A stretch of 64,000 nt of DNA from Durusdinium trenchii (taxonomy: Eukaryota; Sar; Dinophyceae; Suessiales; Symbiodiniaceae). Below the pieces are notes generated by a model. It was not told where the DNA came from, searched no databases, and saw only the letters and a list, made by a program, of their open reading frames with translations. Below are positions 21,905 through 33,539 of this stretch, piece after piece. The stretch covers positions 883,993 through 947,992 of the forward strand of contig CAXAMN010026694.1 of assembly GCA_963970005.1 (NCBI GenBank), given 5' to 3'. The translations under genes and the position numbers were made by a program. Each line of letters starts with the position of its first letter. Within the stretch, counting starts at the first letter, position 1.

Positions 21905-22947
21905 CTAATCTGAGCCCACCACTGAAAGCGCTTCGGCTTGGATTTCATCTCGGATGATCTGTGCCAGGTGCTTTTTTGAGCAGAAACATGGACAAGAAAG
22001 GGGTGCATGAAAGGTGAGATGGCCATATATATAATTATATACTAGGAACAAGTGTACTAGGAACAAGTGCATCGCTTCTAGTAACAAGTGCCTTACTAGT
22101 AGTAACAAGAAAAGTGCCTTACAAGTGCCTTACTAGACTCGTTTAGACTTGGAGAGAAAAGACCTTCGTCTCTTTCGTCCGGTGAACGTTCTTCGCCCTA
22201 CTGGAGGCACTGAGAGACTCCGCCATCTTCCCCTCCTCATGGTGCTGCTGGCAAGCCGCAGGGATTGCCACCCTTCGGCGAGACCTGGCACCAAGTGCTA
22301 CAACTGGGAGGCAGACCTAATAGCTTCCAACCTACTAGCGATGGCCTCCCACCGATAATGCATGCTCAAAGAACTGAAGGTCATTCGGGAGTCATTCCGC
22401 GCCATTCCGTGCATCTGGCACGCTGGCACGGCACCAACATCAAAAGCTTTTGGGCGAAGAGATTTCTTCTGGGAGTGGGTCAATTTCGTGGCACCAATCG
22501 CTACAATCTAGTTCTTGCAAACATGCTGCTGCAACTGGAAGCAAGCAGGCCTTCCGTTCCAGTGCCACTGCTTTGAGAACGAGCCGGTGTGCCAGGCTCT
22601 GCAAGAATGTGAACCTGCGGCACAGGCTTTCACTTAAACACTCATTCCTTGATCTCAGTCAAAGCACATATCTAACACATAATCAGCATGTCACACCCTG
22701 TAGGTCAATCTCAGCTTCAAGTAGGGCTTCTTTGGGTGGACTGAGCTCCTCAGCTAGCTCTTCTTGCGGGCCTGGATCTAAGTGAGCTACTTTCTACTTC
22801 TTTGGGTTCAAGTGGCCTTCGTGTTTAGCCAATCAAGTGCTACAGCAACAAGGACGGACCATTTTGTTCGAATGCCTTCGCCTCTTCACCATGATCATCA
22901 TCCCCATCCCCATCCGGCAGTTGCCACCATGCGCGGGGTGAGTTCAT
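21905..22947 (-). CDS. Small five-exon gene, 130-residue charged protein
   Basis: Exons read 22947-22860, 22771-22697, 22614-22523, 22247-22164 and 21958-21905. Every junction has a GT donor and an AG acceptor and keeps the frame (88, 75, 92, 84 and 54 bases), giving 130 residues from ATG 22947 to TAG 21907-21905. The start is MNSPRAWWQLPDGDGDDDHG, followed by an acidic Glu-rich part, a Trp/Cys part (HTGSFSKQWHWNGRPACF), a His/Glu/Lys part and a helical tail ending SVVGSD. The Cys/His/Trp content of exon 3 could hint at metal binding. I do not recognise the family. CTAG repeat modules sit inside introns 3 and 4. The last acceptor could alternatively be 12 bases upstream, which also keeps frame. 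The phase agreement at all four junctions is my main reason for confidence. Confidence 0.62.
22036..22140. repeat. CTAGGAACAAGTG repeat modules inside an intron
   Basis: Repeated ACTAGGAACAAGTG and GTAACAAGTGCCTTACTAG units, within intron 4 of the small gene at 21905-22947. Member of the dispersed CTAG family. Confidence 0.8.
22314..22352. repeat. CTAG/GATGGCCTCC module inside an intron
   Basis: CTAATAGCTTCCAACCTACTAGCGATGGCCTCC is the reverse-oriented form of the GGAGGCCATCGCTAGTAGG module. It lies within intron 3 of the gene at 21905-22947. Confidence 0.8.
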
Positions 22948-23644
22948 GGCGCAACCGGCTGGTGAGAACAGCTGCTTGCTGATGAACTCACAAATCAATA
23001 CAAATCATTGCAAGTGGTCAACACTCCAACATTAAAAGCTGTACATAGCTGTACTGAATTCTAAAGAGAAACCAACAAAACAAACATATACTTTGTGGAT
23101 GTTCGTGACTCACAACAGTTTGTGGTTGTTTTTGCTTGAGACAGGTGTGTGTATATATATATATATTATATATATATATATATGATCTGGAAAGAAAGTC
23201 CTTCGTAGTGGCCGGCTAAATCTGGAAAGCTGTGTCACTTGCTCGCAAAACCAAAAGGAGCTTCGCCAGCACCGCGCAGCTTTGCCCACTTGCGTGTCTG
23301 TGAATATCATGTGAGTCACCCTCCGAAGAATCGTTTCAACATGTGTCAACATTGTTCAACCCTTCAAAGACTTGCAAAAGTACGTTGACTAAGGTCCCTC
23401 CACCTTGCCAAAAGACTACGTAGACTTTGAACCCTTGGACTTTAAAGACTGCGTGTGGACTTGGCAAGAGCTCCACCTGGTCACTAAGCTCCACCTGGTC
23501 ACTGAGTCATCCCTTTTTCCTCAACCCGAACCTGGCGACGGGGCGTCGATTCTGCGAGTCTCTTCGAGTTCGCTCCGCCCGGGCGTCACAACTAGGACGG
23601 CCTCGTCAGCTGAGAGGACGAAAAAGGATGAAAAAGAAACCTAC

Positions 23645-23716
23645 AAGCGATGGCCTCCAGCCTAGTAGCGTCCTTGCTCCTAGTAGTAAGGCCGGGAGCC
23701 CCTAGTAGGCCTCCAA
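23645..23716. repeat. CTAG hairpin and GATGGCCTCC modules
   Basis: GCTCCTAGTAGTAAGGCCGGGAGC with flanking CTAGTAG and GCGATGGCCTCCAGCC; same hairpin as at 9376 and 49148 with one base changed. Confidence 0.8.
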
Positions 23717-24004
23717 CCCAAAATCTAGAAGAAAACCATGGGAATCTGGATGAATCTTGTAGCAAATCACGGAACATTCACGAGAATCACATCACTTCTA
23801 TCAGTCTCACCATCACCCACAACTTTTCTCAACTGTTCCAAGCCTTCAGAGTCTCTGCACCGAGATCCCAAAAACCTCGAGAAGTGAAGGAAGAAACTTC
23901 CAAGCGATTACCGGGGCCGAGGCACCATTTTCCAGTGCATCCGTGCCCCACTCTGCACTCATTGCTCAACTTCGAGTCGTGAAGCAAACAGAACCGACTC
24001 CAAC

Positions 24005-24104
24005 CTGGCGCCTCCAACTTACTAAGCTAGCGATGGCCTCCAACCTATTAGCGATAACCTCCAACTACCAATGGCCTCCAACCTAAGAGCGATGGCCTCC
24101 AGCT
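24005..24104. repeat. Run of GCGATGGCCTCCAACCTA modules
   Basis: Four to five partly degraded copies of the GATGGCCTCCAACCTA unit, minus-oriented relative to the 2941 array. Confidence 0.8.
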
Positions 24105-24636
24105 TTCTAAATCCTTCCCTTTCGAGAAGCGCTGAGTATTACTGAGCTCTGGGCTACGCATGGCTACGCGTCTAATGAAATGCATCCACCAACTCGTTGT
24201 CCGAATCTGACTCCTCTGTCTTCAAGGCCTCCGATGTCGTCTCAAAACTCTGCAAGATGTCTGCACAAGACAAGGCGTTTTTTACCTAAAAAGCAGGACC
24301 AGGACGGAAAAAGAACAACTGCATACAACTGCTCCTCATCGTGCTCCATCTATCCCACCTCTCCCTGTGGACCCCTTCGACCCCTTCGAGACCCGCTTTC
24401 GCGACCCGCCTGTGGATTCACTCGGCGAGACTCGCCCAAGGTGAAGGGATCGGAATAGCCTCAACGGGCCACAAACGGTCTCCATGACCGGGACCGGGCC
24501 ATGGTCCCTCAAGACCCCATTGAGCGAGCTTTCTCAAGGTTCAGAGAACCTCTCCTCTCCTCTCCACCATTTGTCTTTCTTGGGAACGTCAAGTACATTG
24601 ATCAAGAATATACCTCCTGCGACTTGTACCTACAAC

Positions 24637-24960
24637 CTTGGCAAATGCAGAGGTGCCTCCCATCATGGCAGGCGCCGCGTCAAAGCTCGGCTCAAAAGCA
24701 CTCAGGGCCGCATCATTGTCCTTGATGGCCCAAAACGATTGAGTCTTCAAGCAATTTCTTTTGGTCAAAGAAGGGACAGCTGGGTTAGAATGGGAGAGCC
24801 TGAACACATGCTGCAGGGAATCTCGCTGAAGCAGCCTGCACTCAGCGCCACATCGTGCTTTCAGTAATGATGCATTTCGTTCATGGTAGTAGCCCTCCAG
24901 CTAGTCGACCCGCAATTTTTGCAGTTGATCTCACCCTGCACACTGAAGCTCCTGTGGTGC
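24637..24960 (-). CDS. Exon pair of an unidentified gene
   Basis: The exon at 24744-24637 is 36 codons, flanked by a GAAG acceptor and an AAG|GTTGTAGG donor, and encodes a soluble peptide (for example SFWAIKDNDAALSAFEPSF and then APAMMGGTSAFAK). About 24940-24866 upstream, a second possible exon carries INCKNCGSTSW, a CxxC that could be half of a zinc ribbon. I could not verify the join. No family recognised. Confidence 0.45.
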
Positions 24961-25769
24961 GAGATTGGAGCCACGATCTAAGAGATTCAGCCCACCTGGC
25001 AGTGCATGTTCTGAAAGTAGGAAAAACAATCACATGGTACAAAAGCACTTTGGTATTCAGCGCATCCTATATACGTGTGTGTGGCCAAGTTGTTTCTAGG
25101 AAGATGTACCGCCTCCACGGGGCAAGTCAATGCAAGTCTGGTCAACGAGCGGAGATCAAGGTAACGGCTTGAATCGGAGTGAACTTGCAATCAAGAGCTT
25201 AGCTAAAGCGCAAAGCTCTTTCTTGCTTGTCAATTTCAGAGTTGTCAGACTTTGGAGACTAATCATGCCATCGACCGCTCGCAGGAGCCCACAAGGCAAA
25301 GTCCTCGCCACGGAGTGGTGCAGGGCTGTTCGATGCAGCGCTCGCCACTTGGTGTCTCTGTTCGATGCAGCGCTCGCCGCCATGTGGAAAACCTCTCATG
25401 AGTGTGTATTAAAATTGGAAAACCTCCCAGTTCGACCCTGGAGGAAGGAAAATAGACCAAAACTCATTAGTTGGGTGTCTCCCTATTCAATACACATCCA
25501 CCTTCTGCTCATCTCACAAGTCCTCTGCATTGCCGTTGAGGTTCCAAGTGGTCACCTGCCCAAGACATTGAGAGGTGAAAGACCCAACAAGTGCAGCACT
25601 TCATGAATCTTATGACCATTTGAGTCATGGAAAAAGTTGTCACTTTCTTCAAACATGTCCTTTCTCAGAACATCTTTCCTGCCTTCCCATCACCTCCACC
25701 AGAGTACAGCACGGGACCCCAGGTTGGCTCTTCGAGCCAGACCTGTCAGGCAGAAGTCCCAGGTCTGGC

Positions 25770-25990
25770 TGACCACTTTTGCGGAAGCAAACACCCCTAA
25801 TTCTTCCGCCGGTTGCCACACTCCCCATTGAAGGATTTGCAATTGGCCACTTCGCACTTCGCCGAAAATCACGAACTCAACACTCTGTGTGGGTTCGAGC
25901 AGCAAAGTGACCAAAAACATGTGTTTTTTGCAGAGGATCACTTCACTGAGATTGGATGCTTCCATGGTGTCTTTCTTGCCTTTCGCGAGT
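25770..25990 (-). CDS. Exon of an unidentified gene
   Basis: About 70 codons open on the minus strand, with beta-rich, well-mixed composition (SVEFVIFGEVRSGQLQILQW, then EELGVFASAKV). A GT donor follows the last Lys/Val codons near 25768. The flanks, 24960-25770 and 25990-27115, show only short low-quality frames, a small duplicated TTCGATGCAGCGCTCGCC at 25329-25380 and nothing else I can name. Confidence 0.4.
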
Positions 25991-27114
25991 ATTTGACCTG
26001 AAAAAGTATGTTCTGGCAACTTCAAACACCCCTAGAAAAACACAGAAAATCTTGCTACTAAGGGAATCCATGCAATCTGCCGGTGTCCAGCTTCGGGTGT
26101 CCAAATTCCATGCGGGCACACATGCATATAACATGCCAAGAGCACCAGACGTGTGACATCGCACTGGTGGCCCTGCAGTACCAAAACAGCCTGACAAAGG
26201 ATGACAAAGGGTCGGTTTCACAACTGGTCCATTTCGACAGTGAAACGCAAGTCGACTTTTGGCCCAAAATTGTACGATTTACATGTTGGATTTACATGTT
26301 GGCAAGCCAAGAAGCCTCTGTTGCACGCATGGACCACACTGCTATGGAGCCATCGGAGTAGCCTGACAGGTCAACATCCATGTAGCGGTTTCAAGGTCTA
26401 TGGGAGAAACAGAAAACAAGAAATCTAAACTGCTAAGCTGCCCTTGAACCGAACAAGATTTGAAATGCCTTGGAAGCCTTGGGAATGATAAGGTGCAGCA
26501 ACCTGTGGGCAACTGCAACTGTTTCCATCCCTACACTACCCCTTTAGGGGTGGATGGAGCGAAGGTATTGAGGGAGGAAGGAATGAAAGAGGGTCATAAG
26601 AGCCCGGGGGATAGGCTGGAAACTCCGTTCAAGAAAAGCTGAAGTGTCGAACAAATGCATGCACCTCTCTTATGATCAGATCGGAGCCCAAAACTAAGGG
26701 ACCACCAGTTTCAGCTTGCACCGGTTCTTTTGGAATATGCACGGTGGCTTCGAAATGGTTGCGGCTGCTGTGGGCTATATTATATTCGGAGCGGCCCAAA
26801 CCTCTTCACTGACCGCAAAAGGTGGGAAGAAGCGGTCTGGCTCCCAGCCATGGTCTGGCACTCAAAAGATTGGACAATGGTGCAAATGAGAAATACGTGT
26901 GAGGAGCACATGAGCCACTTCTGCTTCCTGAATTTCTGCTAATTAGTACTGCCGCTTGTACTTCTTCTCCAACCACTTCTGTTTCTGGCCACTTCTGTCA
27001 CTTCTGCTAGTTGGAAGGATTGAGAAGCTCAAACTTGGATTTGCATGGAGAACAGCCAAGGAGCATGACAGACCAATTGGCTTGAGTGAGCTTTGCATGT
27101 CTTGATTACCCTAG

Positions 27115-28815
27115 ATCTTGTCCAGGAGGGTGACGCCTTCATCATTCAAATAGTTGAAGGCGGTATCCATTCACCGTGCCTGGAGGCGGCACCCTTACGA
27201 AGGCGATTTATGATTTATGGACAGGCAACAGGACATGAAAGGAGACTCTTGAGGAGTGACGTTGCAGCTGCTGCAGCTCTGGGGAAGAAAGCTTGTGCCC
27301 TTTCACCTCATCTGCTCTGGCCAGCCCGGTGATCCAGCTGCTTTTCTGGAGTCTTCAGTCTCATACTCCCAGTGCAATCGATCGCTGAAACTTCTTGAAA
27401 GGAGCAGGATCCCCTTCCCGATTCTCTGTGGGAACTACCAGGTCCTGAAAGCTCTGTTGTAAGCCACGGCCCAGGTCACACCAGAATCACCATCTTCGCT
27501 TGATGATGCGGCTCACACGGCTACAAGTCCTGGAGCAACTGGTGCAGGAACATGGCAGCTGACATGGAGAAAGAATTCCTCGCTTTCCACCATACCAAAT
27601 GCCGTCACACCACAAATGAAATCCAAGATGTAGTGGTCCTCCCCATGCGTTTTTTTGCTTTCAAAATGACGAGGCTTCCCTTTCCCTCTGCATGTGTGAT
27701 GGCATCAAAGAGCTCTGTCAAAGGCGGACTTTGCAGATCAGAAAGTATGTAGCCCTTTGAAGGCCTTGAGTAGTTGGAGCTAACGTCGGGGAAGCCACAC
27801 GAAAATGATCACGCTCTCCTCAGCCCCTTTTGAGCAGGCACGGATATGCCATGGTCTGCGGCATCTGTCACACATGAAAGCACCATCTCTAACCCGTCAT
27901 GCCCGGTGCCTCCAAAGACCAAGTCACGTTGCACAGCCACGGTGACAGAGAGGATACTGACCTGGCCGCATGCAGTGAAAACTTTGAGTCATGTTGACTT
28001 GGTATGGAAGCATTGGCCAATACCCCCACCCATATCAATGTCAATTGTCAGGGTACAAGTATCTTCTTCGTCTTCTCCTCCTTCATCTTCGTCATTTGCA
28101 TGTTATCTGATGCCCAGATTTTTCTTGGTACTATACAATTACTTCCATTTAGAGCCGCGATTTGCCTCAGGTTGTTTTTCCAGGTACTCCGCGGAAACGA
28201 ATTCTCGGGGCGTTCAACTTTCACCATGACCCAAGGCCCACATCTATCCTTCTGAAACAGTCTGAACAGGCCCACATGTATCCCACGCAGCTTCCCACCT
28301 CTGACTCGTGCAAATGCTTCACGCGGTAGTTGCCCAGCCGAGCCATCCGACTTTCCTGCCGTCGCCGGTGGATGGTCTTTTTCTACCAAAAAAACTCTGG
28401 GTCACCGTGCTCAACCGGGCCGTTTTGGACCGGACGGTGACTCCGTTGACTCCCAAACTCGGTCGCCGTCTCCGTAGTCCTCCCCTCGCGGTGCCACTGT
28501 CAACGCGGCAATACAGTCACTATGGGCCACCAAGAAGTGCTCCTGGCCCAAATGATTTGATCCAAAAGCTGGTCTCTCTTTGTTTCTTGCATGCTGGCAT
28601 TGTGTCGAAAACAAGGGCAACATCTGCACAAGATGCAAAGTCCCTTGTGTCCTGGGTGAGGGCCATGTCACATACCGGCTTCGAGCCCATGTCAACCTGC
28701 AGGTGCTGGCTCGGAGAAAAACATCCAGAAAAGGCACCGGCTTCAACTAAGCTTCGCACCATATGGAGAAAGTTGGGCGGATTCTGAGAGATGTCCAAAA
28801 CAAAGACATCCTGAA
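27115..28815 (-). CDS. Minus-strand exon series of one unidentified gene
   Basis: Candidate exons read 5' to 3': about 28815-28560 (DVFVLDISQNPPNFLHMVRS, then SGCFSPSQHLQ), 28290-28060 (KLRGIHVGLFRLFQKDRCG), 27970-27835 (VAVQRDLVFGGTGHDGLEM), 27730-27600 (LTELFDAITHAEGKGSLVIL) and 27190-27117 (DTAFNYLNDEGVTLLDKI). Order, common strand and spacing fit one gene, but I did not confirm all splice phases. The peptides look like an ordinary folded globular protein. I cannot name it. The last exon has faint EF-hand-like character only. Confidence 0.42.
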
Positions 28816-29335
28816 ATGGGCATTGTGAGGCAGGTTCATACTTAGACCCGCAAACGAAGGTAATGGCTTGTCAAGTTGAAACTCTCATCCTTCCATGCAA
28901 TAGCTACAGAAGCCACAGGGTTCGACATGAACAGAGGCAAGTCTTCAAACAGTTGAGTCTGCTAGGCCCTCAGCCCCGCCAGAGGTGCCAATGAAGGCAC
29001 GATCCTCATACAGCTGTCATGCCCCAAAGGGACGTTCATCAACTCGCATAGTTGAAACTTCCACTGAGAGCATGGCATGCTCATCATCCAAATGGCAACT
29101 TGTTAAGTAGTCCATCTCACCTCGTCGCCGGATCGCGAACCCATTGCCATGACAGAATGGGTCGGTCAAAGAACCGGTTTACAGTGAGAATCTGGTCTTG
29201 TTTTCGGCCACTGCCTGCAAAACCGTCTTATGCTAGCAAAAGGTACTGTTGAAGTCTTGCAGTTCTAGTCAGTCTACCAATCATCCGTAATTTCATTTCC
29301 ACCCTTCTTACATATATCATACATTTACCAACCTG

Positions 29336-29933
29336 TAATCGGAACAAACTCCATGCCATGGACATGTGAAGTCCGGTAAAACTTGAAAACCTCCTGCAGC
29401 ATCGATCGAGACTGCGCAGTCGCCCTGGGATGCCCGGACTGCGCAGTCGCTTCAGCAGCCGGCCGCCGCATCGAAGCTCCCGGGTGCGCCTGTTCGAGCG
29501 GCGTCCGGCGCCGCGCGGAAGCTGATTCGGAAGCTGATTCACCCACGGTTTTGGCCGAGATGCACATCGATGACTCGCATTGCTGTGTCAAAGCCCACAG
29601 ACAGAAGTCGCCTTCAATGAAGCATCAGAAGTTAGATACAGTAGCTTAAAACCGTTTAGCTGTGCGACATGAGTAAACTTCAAACGTCTGGCCGAACCGG
29701 AAATCAATTCGTGTGTCACGGCCAGAAGGCCCAAATCGAAATGAGGTCGCAAAGGTTGCAACAGTGCGAGTGCTCATGCGAGTGCTTATGCGAGTGCTCA
29801 TAAATAGCAAGCCTTCAAACACGCTTGCATATGGGACTTCCATGCGACTTTCTGTGTCATTTTGCCCTGGCTGGCTTGCATCAGTAAAGTCAGTAGATCG
29901 GACGCTGAGAAATGGCAACGTTGAAGTCCTCAC
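29336..29933 (-). CDS. Two exons of an unidentified gene
   Basis: Exon one, about 29933-29660, encodes a Ser/Thr/Arg/Phe-rich beta-like peptide (for example PFLSVRSTDFTDASQPGQND and TFATSFRFGPSGRDTR). Exon two, ending at 29336 with the donor ACAG|GTTGG, encodes EVFKFYRTSHVHGMEFVPIT. They may belong with the exons at 30407-31240. A further possible exon at 30180-29960 is open in two frames and is left out. Confidence 0.38.
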
Positions 29934-30406
29934 CTGGAAGAAACGCTGAGATGAGTCACTGGACTCTTATGATGAAGTTCCAGTGCTCCCGCCGCCTCCG
30001 ATGAAATTTGATTGCGTGGCTACCACAGCAGGGTCCATGATCCATGCACAAATAATGTGGGGAAGTCGCAGCAGTGCCAGAAAATCCAAACCTCCCAAAA
30101 GTAGTTGATTCCCTTGGTCCATTGTCCCTTCGAAAAAGGAAAGCAAAGATTCCTGTATCATCCTGCATCAAGCTCTTCAAGAAGTAGCTGTATGGATCTG
30201 CTCGCAGTGTTTCTTGTACAAAGAGCCTCGGGCTTCACTTCGCCGGGTTTGAGATGAAAGACCTGGCAGCTCATTGGCCACATTGCGCAGTGGTGATCAT
30301 TGGAAGTGTAGAGGAAGCAATAGCCCAACAATTTAGCTGTGGGTCAAAGACCTGCGAATTCTGGTTGAACCACAAAAAAAGAACAAAAATGGACTGGACC
30401 GTTTAC

Positions 30407-31240
30407 CATTAACCAGACTTTCCACATCTTTTCGCATGTTGGGTTTTGACTCACAACCATGTACCGCTGTTTGCAAAATGTCCTGCGACCTAGGGGTTCC
30501 ACCAGTCTTACTTGGCAAGCACTTGCAGTGTCTACAATTGATGCCTCACCCTTTTTCCTTGCACCTCTCACATGTCAAAGTGCCAATTAGTCGGGAGGAA
30601 TGCGCACCTCTATCTTTCCATCTTCGAGGCCCACGAAGATCTGCCTAACTGCACAGAGTAGGACCAAATGTGAACGGCACTCACTTGTGCGTTCTCTATA
30701 TTCCCTTCAAATCAAAGTATACAAGAATCGTAATGTCCTGTATAGTTGTGTTAGAGTCACTGGTGGGTCACATGGCAGGTGGCAGGTCAAACAGCTAGTG
30801 TTTAAGTTGGAGTTGCAATCCCGGTTGCAGCTGTTCCTGTCATCATCGTTGCAAATAGTAGCAAAAAATGGAATAGACAAATAATTAGTAATAGTCACAA
30901 CAATAGTGACAGGACAGTAGTAGTAGCAGCAGCAGCAGCAGTAGTAGGAGCAGCGGTAGCAGTCGCAGTCGCAGTGGCAATAGCAGCAGCTGTCACTGCA
31001 GTACGAGCAGGAGGCTTGGTGATGGTTGTGGCAGCGATAATAGTAGCACTAGTACAACTACTAGTGGGGGTGGTGGGGGGTTGCAGCAGACTGTGTTCTT
31101 CCCAAGAATAGAAGGAGATGCTCAACAGCCGCATGTGCTTCCCATGTGCTGCAGCAGGCATATGTTTGGAAAGGCTCCTCAAAACGTTTGCAGATTGCCG
31201 CCTCGTCTCAGGCTCCCAGCAAAGGGACCGCACCTGACAT
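30407..31240 (-). CDS. Exons of a possible WD40-like beta-propeller protein
   Basis: Exon 30648-30608 (41 bases, TGTGCAG acceptor, GAG|GTGCGC donor) encodes RQIFVGLEDGKIE, which resembles the strand-turn-strand of a WD40 blade. It joins in phase to exon 30466-30407 (60 bases, CAAACAG acceptor, ATG|GTAAAC donor), encoding RYMVVSQNPTCEKMWKVWLM. Upstream, about 31235-31130 encodes VRSLCWEPETRRQSANVLRS, whose SLCWxPxxR start also resembles a WD40 repeat. Between them, 30900-31080 is a trinucleotide repeat within the presumed intron. The WD40 assignment rests on short stretches and could be wrong. Confidence 0.4.
30905..31080. repeat. AGT/CAG-rich trinucleotide repeat
   Basis: Imperfect (AGTAGTAGCAGC)n grading into GCAGTCGCAGTGG and TAGTAGCACTAG units. 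Reads as Ala/Thr-rich peptides on the minus strand by chance. Confidence 0.85.
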
Positions 31241-31639
31241 TCACTCGACTCGACATCTATATAAATTAGAACAGAAAAAACAAGCCATTAGGTGAGTTGG
31301 TAAGCTGGCAAATATCACAGGTGCGCAGTGCTTTCCTTGAAAGCATGGGGCTCACTTTGTTTGCTGGTTGCATGGACTTGGGTGTTGTGGTCTATATGTT
31401 GTTCTGAAGTTCCGAACTTCCCTCAGAATTACTAGCGCAGAATACAGCAAATTATGCATGCAAACTGCCTGCGGAAGAACATGTTTTATCAAAAAGACAT
31501 GGAGACGCACATGTCGAAATTCTACTGTAAACTGTGCAAGGTAGAAATTGCTTCAGTGTTCCTGCTCCGCTAACAGGTGCCCTGTGCAGCATTGTGCATC
31601 AGTGCCCGGGTACCTAAAGTTGAGCACACTACGGGGTCA

Positions 31640-32338
31640 TGCAACCCGTGCACACCCGTGCCATCTACGACTTAAGCAATCCGTTGGCACCTTGATACCG
31701 TAGGTCTGGGAGAAGGATCGTCTCCAAGTGCCATCGCCAGCACGTGCCTGCCATTGCAGGGCCACCCAACACATCCCCAGGGTGGCAAAGCAGCGCTGTG
31801 GCCACCCAAAGATGCAAAGCACCAAGCTCATCGGGCTCCACCACCGACCTGAGAGGTAATCCAGTCCAGAATGGAACACCAAACGATGAATAATCCAGTC
31901 CCCTGCGCCCTTCTGAACAGGTTGTATCCGTGGGACTCTTTGAGGCCATGGGAAAGCAGCGAGGATCGAGGATCGAAAGTGCTTGGTGTCCAGCCAAACT
32001 CTCCCCAGCCTTGACAAATGGGTGGAGTCCTGCACCAGAAACAGGTTCCTCACAAGGTTTAAAGCAAACCAAAGTGGCTAGGTGACGACTAGGTGTTCTT
32101 ATCCCGAGAAGCTTAGAAGCCTTGGAGGAGACAGGAGCATTTGATCTGGCAGTTATAATATGCTGCAAACAAAAGTACATAGTGCTTCCCGGGCCAAGTC
32201 AAGTGGCCACTTGTACAGCAACTCAAAGGACGACGCAAATGTATTGACCTTTTTCTCAAAGGACAACTGATGCTTCCACAAGGCCCACAGTTCCTCGTGT
32301 GTGACCTTGGAACACTCTGAGACACTGAGTCCCGTCAA
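31640..32338 (-). CDS. Minus-strand exons of an unidentified gene
   Basis: Exon about 32335-32190 encodes a well-mixed helical peptide (EELWALWKHQLSFEKKVNTF, then ELLYKWPLDLAREALC). Downstream, 32050-31640 is open in two minus frames. One begins RNLFLVQDSTHLSRLGRVWL and includes RLVFHSGLDYLSGRWW; the other includes VEPDELGALHLWVATALL. I cannot decide between them from composition. No family recognised. Confidence 0.35.
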
Positions 32339-32865
32339 GAATACATCAACTTGTGCACAGCTGCACGACCACTTATAGATCTGTTCATGTGTTATTTCGT
32401 TTCTTTTCTATCTTTAGACCTGTGACTTTATTTTTTTTGCTTATTCTGTATTATCTTTCTTCCGCTGCAAAATCCTTTTCCAACCCTCCCAGAGTGGACT
32501 TCAGTGGAATCCAACTCTCTCATCTTCTTGGTGACTCAGGCTTTCTCGTCTGGGCTCACGGCCATGACCAAATTCGCTTCAGGGCTCACACAAACACCGC
32601 TCACCTGAAACGCGTGCTGACCGATGCGCGAACTGAGCAACTTTGAAAGCAACGGTCAATCTAATTGAAATGTTCGTACAGCATAGCTGATAGTATTGCC
32701 AAGACAAAGGAGTTGTTTGTCAACCCAGTCAACCCTTGCACTCCTATTATTGTCTTCAAGTCATTTCCATGTCAGCCGTTCATCTCAGGGAGGATTTCAA
32801 CCTGAGGCACCGTGCCCCAAAACGAGGATCTTCGAAACTTCGAACAGGAGTTGGCTGGACTTGCC

Positions 32866-33080
32866 TGGAACAACGGAAGCTCCCGAATCCAAGAATGCAC
32901 TTCGTCATCAATCACCTGTGGCTCAACCACCTGTGCTATCCTTCAAGCGGGGCAGCAAAGAGCCTACGTGCTCGCTGCGCCTATTGACCAAAGCAAGACC
33001 GATCGCATGGGTGGATCGCCTGATCTCCTCGTCTACATGTCCAGGAAGGTCCAGGAATTGCCGCATAGCTGCACCTCAAA
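32866..33080 (-). CDS. Exons of an unidentified gene with a very short candidate intron
   Basis: Minus-strand RQFLDLPGHVDEEIRRSTHA...RRSEH is followed by CAC|GTAGGC, and 37 bases later CACAG|GTGG resumes in phase with VVEPQVIDDEVHSWIRELPL. After FQ there is a GC donor (CAG|GCAAGT). The plus strand is also open here, but its composition is less protein-like. A single-base error is the alternative to a 37-base intron. Confidence 0.38.
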
Positions 33081-33384
33081 AACGCAGGGTAAGCAGAGGC
33101 ACTAATGGCACTATCGCGGACTTCTGGAAACTGGTCACAAATCACCACACATGAACTTTCGTGCCCACTCATCCTTGGGTCGGGAGGTCAAATACAGTAC
33201 ACAGGATGTCATCACCCAGCAAATGGTCATCTACAGTATCCTTTTGGTATAAGTGAACGTGTGTATATATATATATATACATCACTTCGGCGTAGAAGGT
33301 CTGCTTGAGGTGGGGTTCGAGGCTGAACACGACTCGACCTGATTCTTGGACTCTGTCGCGTTCCTGGATGTCGAGCACTACTCA

Positions 33385-33493
33385 CTTCTTCCTCTTCCTC
33401 TTCCTCTTCCTCTTGCTTTTGCTCTTCCTCTTCATGTTCTTCCTCTTCGTTCTGCTTCTTCTGCTTCTGCTTCCGCTTCCGCTTCCGCTTCCG

Positions 33494-33524
<31 letters not shown>

Positions 33525-33530
33525 AAAACC
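33385..33530. repeat. (CTTCCT/CTTCCG)n microsatellite
   Basis: About 145 bases of TTCCTC, TTCTGC and TTCCGC hexamers. A (TA)n run lies just left of it at 33262-33280. Confidence 0.9.
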
Positions 33531-33539
33531 GGAACACTA

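Larger units (their letters stand above)
22950..24636. other. Mostly repeats; one possible exon
   Basis: A TA run at 23153-23183, a duplicated CTCCACCTGGTCACT at 23470-23505, and CTAG modules at 23645-23716 and 24005-24104. A minus-strand stretch at about 23292-23230 (peptide includes RKWAKLRGAGEAPFGFASK) may be an exon, upstream of the five-exon gene, but I could not join it. Confidence 0.4.
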
